A stretch of 12,431 bases of DNA from Thermoleophilia bacterium (GTDB lineage Bacteria; Actinomycetota; Thermoleophilia; Gaiellales; Gaiellaceae): assembly GCA_014534415.1 (NCBI GenBank), contig JACVRM010000049.1, forward strand, positions 1 to 12,431, written 5' to 3'. The translations under genes were made by a program, and so were the position numbers. Positions 11,482-12,431 of this stretch are shown one piece after another; the first letter of the stretch is position 1; each line of letters opens with the position of its first letter. A model generated the notes under the pieces. The model searched no databases. It saw only the letters and a program-made list of their open reading frames with translations, and was not told where the DNA came from.

Positions 11482-12431
11482 GTGACCGCAGACGCCACCC
11501 GCACACCCGTCTCCCTGTTCGCAGCGCTCGTAGCGGCGCTCGTACTGCCCGCCCTCGCGGCCGCTTCACCACCCGCGACGCCGCCGCTCGCGTCGCCCGG
11601 CGAGGGCACCGTGGTCGAGGCGATGCCGTCTTTCGCATGGTCACCGGTCGCCGGCGCCGAGCGCTACGAGTTCCACATCGCCGCGGACGCGGGCTTCAAT
11701 GCGCCCATCTGGAGCGGCGCAACCGGCGAAGACCGCTTCCTGACGCGCAACACCCGCGCGGCCGTCAAGCGGCCGGTACCGAACGGAACGTACTACTGGC
11801 GCGTGCGCGCCGTCGGCCCCAAGGGCGAGGTCTCGCCGTGGTCGCAGCCGCGCTCGTTCCGCAAGCTGTGGAGCGCCGCGCCGGCGCTCCAATCGCCCTC
11901 GAACGGCGCGACCGTGACGTATCCGGGAACGCCGCTCACACTGCGCTGGAGCGTCGTGCCACACGCCGCGCGCTACCTCGTCACGGTCGGCACCGACGCA
12001 TCGCTTGCGTCAGTTGTCGCGACTGTAAACACGCGCGCCGAGAGCCATACGCCCCAGAAGCTCCTCGCGCCCGGCATGTACTACTGGAACGTCATCCCGC
12101 TCGACGCGCGGGGAAATCGGGGATCCACGTCGCAGACCGCCTCGTTCACGGTCGCATGGCCCACGACGACGACGACCACGGTGACCGACCTCGCCTCGGC
12201 GCCCGAGGTTTTCGACGCGCAGCTCGCCTGGAATCCGATTCCGGGCGCCGTCCGCTACGAGGTCGAGGTGAATTCCGCGGACGACTTCGCGGCCGGCTCG
12301 AAGGTGTGCTGCGGCGGGACGAGCATCGGCACGACGCTCTCGCCGACCGTCGTGCTCAAGGACAACACGTACTACTGGCGGATGCGCGCGCTGGACGGCG
12401 ACGGCAATGCGGGGATCTGGAACCTCGGTCC
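11482..12431 (+). CDS. Secreted protein of fibronectin-III-like modules, C-terminus cut by window edge
   Basis: 316 residues are present from GTG 11482; the frame is open to the window edge. Residues 1-28 form a signal peptide (LFAALVAALVLPALAAA before Ser29), followed by a Pro-rich linker. Three related beta-sandwich modules follow at about 36-127, 132-225 and 227-316. Each has an F/L-x-W-S/N-x-(V/I)-x-G/H-A-x-R-Y motif (SFAWSPVAGAERY, LRWSVVPHAARY, LAWNPIPGAVRY) and a YYW motif (TYYWRVRA, MYYWNVIP, TYYWRMRA), the hallmark of fibronectin-III-like repeats in secreted bacterial proteins. A Thr run (229-233) links modules two and three, and a Cys-Cys pair lies at 276-277. The modules suggest an extracellular binding or spacer role; any catalytic domain would be beyond the edge. 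The start is uncertain: no Shine-Dalgarno precedes the GTG, and ATG 11431 or GTG 11401 are in frame. Confidence 0.8.
   Translation, partial: MTADATRTPVSLFAALVAALVLPALAAASPPATPPLASPGEGTVVEAMPSFAWSPVAGAERYEFHIAADAGFNAPIWSGATGEDRFLTRNTRAAVKRPVPNGTYYWRVRAVGPKGEVSPWSQPRSFRKLWSAAPALQSPSNGATVTYPGTPLTLRWSVVPHAARYLVTVGTDASLASVVATVNTRAESHTPQKLLAPGMYYWNVIPLDARGNRGSTSQTASFTVAWPTTTTTTVTDLASAPEVFDAQLAWNPIPGAVRYEVEVNSADDFAAGSKVCCGGTSIGTTLSPTVVLKDNTYYWRMRALDGDGNAGIWNLG

Noticed and set aside
1..12431. Mobile element, CRISPR array, tRNA or rRNA
   Set aside because: No transposase or integrase motifs, no regularly spaced repeat-spacer array, and no cloverleaf or rRNA-like segment was seen on either strand; the 33-base tandem repeat at 11131 is coding.

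Overview
The window is very rich in G and C by eye. Its real genes show strong third-position GC bias, frequent GTG/TTG starts and little intergenic space. Gene content fits a high-GC Actinomycetota genome: a gatC-gatA-gatB operon, an Rpf/transglycosylase-like secreted protein, a PaaI-type thioesterase and starts that look leaderless. A deep lineage of the Thermoleophilia (Gaiellales/Solirubrobacterales) type is my best guess, but this is inference from gene style; there is no rRNA or other taxonomic marker here. The locus is chromosomal and mostly housekeeping. I see no transposase, integrase, phage gene, CRISPR array, tRNA or rRNA.

Layout. Positions 1-980 (minus) hold the N-terminal 326 residues of a class V PLP aminotransferase, divergent from a seven-helix membrane protein (1014-1640, plus). 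A 297-base gap without a convincing gene leads to a stand-alone cyclic-nucleotide-binding-domain protein (1938-2378, plus). A 255-base gap then leads to a secreted Rpf/transglycosylase-like protein (2634-3152, plus). From 8132 down to 3186 the minus strand carries a continuous run: folD, a cold-shock protein with its own terminator, gatC, gatA, gatB, and a small cupin whose start overlaps the gatB stop. Back on the plus strand are a ferritin-like diiron protein (8161-8982), a diverged HMG-CoA reductase (9138-10355) and a PaaI-like thioesterase (10474-10947). A strong hairpin separates the last from a small repeat-bearing membrane protein on the minus strand (10998-11330). Divergent from that is a secreted protein of fibronectin-III-like modules that runs off the right edge.

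How the parts relate. GatCAB converts Glu-tRNA(Gln) and/or Asp-tRNA(Asn) to the amidated forms, FolD supplies one-carbon tetrahydrofolates, and the cold-shock protein is an RNA chaperone. The remaining genes look like single transcription units rather than one pathway. HMG-CoA reductase normally means mevalonate synthesis, but no other mevalonate gene is present in the window.

Most distinctive non-coding structure. (1) Two near-identical palindromic hairpins (4993-5016 and 6546-6570) lie one in each intergenic gap of gatC-gatA-gatB. (2) Actinobacterial -10 boxes (TANNNT) sit 6 or 9 bases from start codons without a Shine-Dalgarno sequence, including two divergent pairs packed into 33- and 28-base gaps. 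(3) Perfect or nearly perfect hairpins follow the cold-shock, diiron and thioesterase genes. I do not find convincing evidence of a new multi-gene system; the best leads are the gat-operon palindromes, the diverged HMG-CoA reductase, the diiron protein and the 11-residue-repeat surface protein.
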